Part shown: piece after piece, positions 63,787-64,000 of the stretch
Numbering within the stretch: position 1 is the first letter of the stretch
Layout: every line of letters begins with the position of its first letter
Assembly: GCF_000208745.1 (NCBI RefSeq)
Contig: NC_030850.1
Location: forward strand, 5,350,938-5,414,937
Reading direction: 5' to 3'
Length of the DNA: 64,000 nucleotides
Source: Theobroma cacao
Lineage: Eukaryota; Streptophyta; Magnoliopsida; Malvales; Malvaceae
Position numbers and translations under genes: made by a program
The notes under the pieces: model-generated
Told to the model about the DNA's origin: nothing
What the model saw: the letters and a program-made list of their open reading frames with translations, nothing else
Databases searched by the model: none

Positions 63787-64000
63787 GAAGCAGGGTGCTC
63801 AATAAGTAGTACAATACAGTGATTGTAGTGACATGGAAGAAACTATTATTACTATCTATCACGATTTGATCATTGACTTAGCATATCCGTGAAGGGGAAA
63901 TTAAAATTTGTGCATATGATCTCACATTCCTTGTTTGGTTTATTAATTAGGTCGAGATAGGGCAAGTGCCGGTTTCCTTTTGTATCTTAATTAATGCATT

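Larger units (their letters stand above)
58470..64000. other. Intergenic spacer at the right edge
   Basis: I see no supportable gene. Small frames on both strands (for example 58413-58724 minus, partly inside the mobile element, and 63303-63617 plus) lack recognisable domains. The stretch holds an ATC repeat, a palindrome with two TGACG sites, a GC-rich foldback at 60624-60702 and a 27-base tandem repeat near 63733, each listed separately. Confidence 0.55.

Noticed and set aside
1..64000. CRISPR array, prokaryotic defence cluster, integrated virus or autonomous retrotransposon
   Set aside because: No regularly spaced repeats, no reverse transcriptase, integrase, capsid or transposase motifs, and all recognised genes are ordinary plant genes with introns or plant promoters.

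Overview
This is a 64 kb piece of plant nuclear DNA, clearly a eudicot. It has long AT-rich introns and intergenic spacers, GT-AG introns, TATA promoters with CT/GA-rich leaders, and proteins that read as orthologs of Arabidopsis families. A woody rosid would fit, but I cannot name the species. One 794-base N gap, single Ns and long poly-C runs show it is a draft assembly.

Every gene I can support lies on the minus strand. From left to right: (1) 1-14.87 kb, a peroxisomal full-size ABC transporter of the D family (COMATOSE/PXA1/ABCD1 type). I resolve 20 coding exons plus a 5'UTR exon; the window edge cuts the gene just before the second Walker A. (2) 14.9-21.1 kb, AT-rich spacer with a candidate PIF/Harbinger element and an ACACG-repeat patch. 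(3) 21.4-28.6 kb, an ARM-repeat plus TPR protein of 630 aa with a very short last coding exon after a 2.4 kb intron and a separate 5'UTR exon. (4) 28.7-38.3 kb, spacer. (5) 38.3-39.97 kb, a single-exon 480 aa membrane protein with a repeat-rich, sequon-rich N-terminal half. (6) 40-43.6 kb, spacer. (7) 43.6-55.9 kb, an elongator tRNA-Met(CAT) gene with an intron, then three tandem copies of an MFS transporter gene (UNE2-like, three exons): a decayed copy at 43.9-46.2 kb and two intact copies at 47.1-50.5 and 51.9-55.1 kb. (8) 55.9-64 kb, spacer with a 2.05 kb foldback/Mutator-like element that has arms of about 780 bp and a 12-bp direct repeat at its ends.

The genes do not form a pathway; as usual in plants, they are neighbours rather than an operon. 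The most informative part is the MFS array. The two intact copies share introns, 3' flank and promoter, but differ in promoter motifs (G-box versus TATA) and in one conserved membrane segment. The third copy has lost its 5' half, and a fragment of the tRNA-Met gene lies beyond copy B, which suggests the tRNA was carried in the duplication. I found no CRISPR array, no prokaryote-like system, no viral genes and no clear candidate for a wholly new biological system.
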